Of a DNA stretch of 5,641 nucleotides, positions 5,521 to 5,641 are shown one piece after another. Each line of letters opens with the position of its first letter. The first letter of the stretch is position 1. The translations under genes were made by a program, and so were the position numbers. The stretch lies in assembly GCA_934540955.1 (NCBI GenBank), contig CAKTCY010000081.1, positions 1 to 5,641 of the forward strand, given 5' to 3'. Below the pieces are notes generated by a model. That model saw only the letters and a program-made list of their open reading frames with translations, was not told where the DNA came from and made no database searches. Origin of the DNA: an uncultured Faecalibacterium sp. (GTDB lineage: Bacteria; Bacillota; Clostridia; Oscillospirales; Ruminococcaceae).

Positions 5521-5641
5521 GGTCAAGCCCTCGACCTATTAGTACACGCTTGCTGAATGGATCACTCCACTTACACATCGTGCCTATCAACCTTGTAGTC
5601 TTCAAGGGGTCTTACTTGTTTGAAACAATGGGATATCTTAT
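5521..5641 (-). rRNA. rrl: 23S ribosomal RNA, 3' end (truncated by the window edge)
   Basis: On the reverse strand the segment contains typical 23S 3'-terminal landmarks: AAGGTTGATAGGC, then GTGTAAG, and finally GTACTAATAGGTCGAGGGCTTGACC, here seen as GTGTACTAATAGGTCGAGG plus GCTTGACC. About the last 121 nt are visible; the rest, and presumably 16S, lie to the right. The CTTGACC end normally pairs with the 5' end of 23S, so the 3' boundary is placed near 5519-5521. Its order before 5S on the same strand confirms a standard rRNA operon running leftward. Confidence 0.95.

Overview
The window looks like a chromosomal piece of a moderately GC-rich Gram-positive Clostridia. The Oscillospiraceae/Faecalibacterium neighbourhood is my best guess. 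It rests on the style of the rRNA 3' end, the GC-rich codon use combined with AT-rich promoters and strong purine-rich ribosome binding sites, and a cardiolipin synthase with a Firmicutes-type membrane N-terminus. The genus is an inference, not something the sequence proves.

Layout, left to right. (1) The last 24 codons of a rightward gene, probably atpC (F-type ATP synthase epsilon subunit), followed by a near-perfect intrinsic terminator. (2) A second terminator, a 36-nt perfect palindrome, serving the leftward uridine kinase gene udk (252-881). (3) A 303-bp intergenic region between the divergent genes udk and the HAD gene. It is rich in hairpins and holds AT-rich promoter-like boxes on both strands. 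(4) A rightward pair: a Cof-type HAD phosphatase (1185-2018) and, 81 bp on, a cardiolipin synthase cls (2100-3716). (5) A bidirectional terminator shared with a converging leftward gene. (6) A GT4-type glycosyltransferase with a DUF1972-like N-terminus (3774-4949, leftward), visibly less GC-rich than its neighbours, with its own promoter. (7) The 3' part of a leftward rRNA operon: the end of 23S rRNA (about 5521-5641, cut by the window edge), a spacer of about 220 bp with no tRNA, a complete 5S rRNA (about 5183-5298) and a strong terminator at 5145-5180.

The genes do not form one pathway. They are housekeeping units: energy (ATP synthase), pyrimidine salvage (udk), sugar-phosphate or cofactor dephosphorylation (HAD), membrane lipid synthesis (cls), surface polysaccharide assembly (glycosyltransferase) and ribosome synthesis. 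Each transcription unit is closed by a clear hairpin terminator, so the transcriptional architecture can be read unusually well.

I see no CRISPR array, insertion sequence, phage gene or obvious new defence system. The most interesting signal is a near-consensus sigma-A promoter (TGGACA-N17-TATACT, with an extended -10) inside the 23S-5S spacer. It would start transcription about 9 nt before mature 5S rRNA, which suggests 5S can be made independently of 23S.
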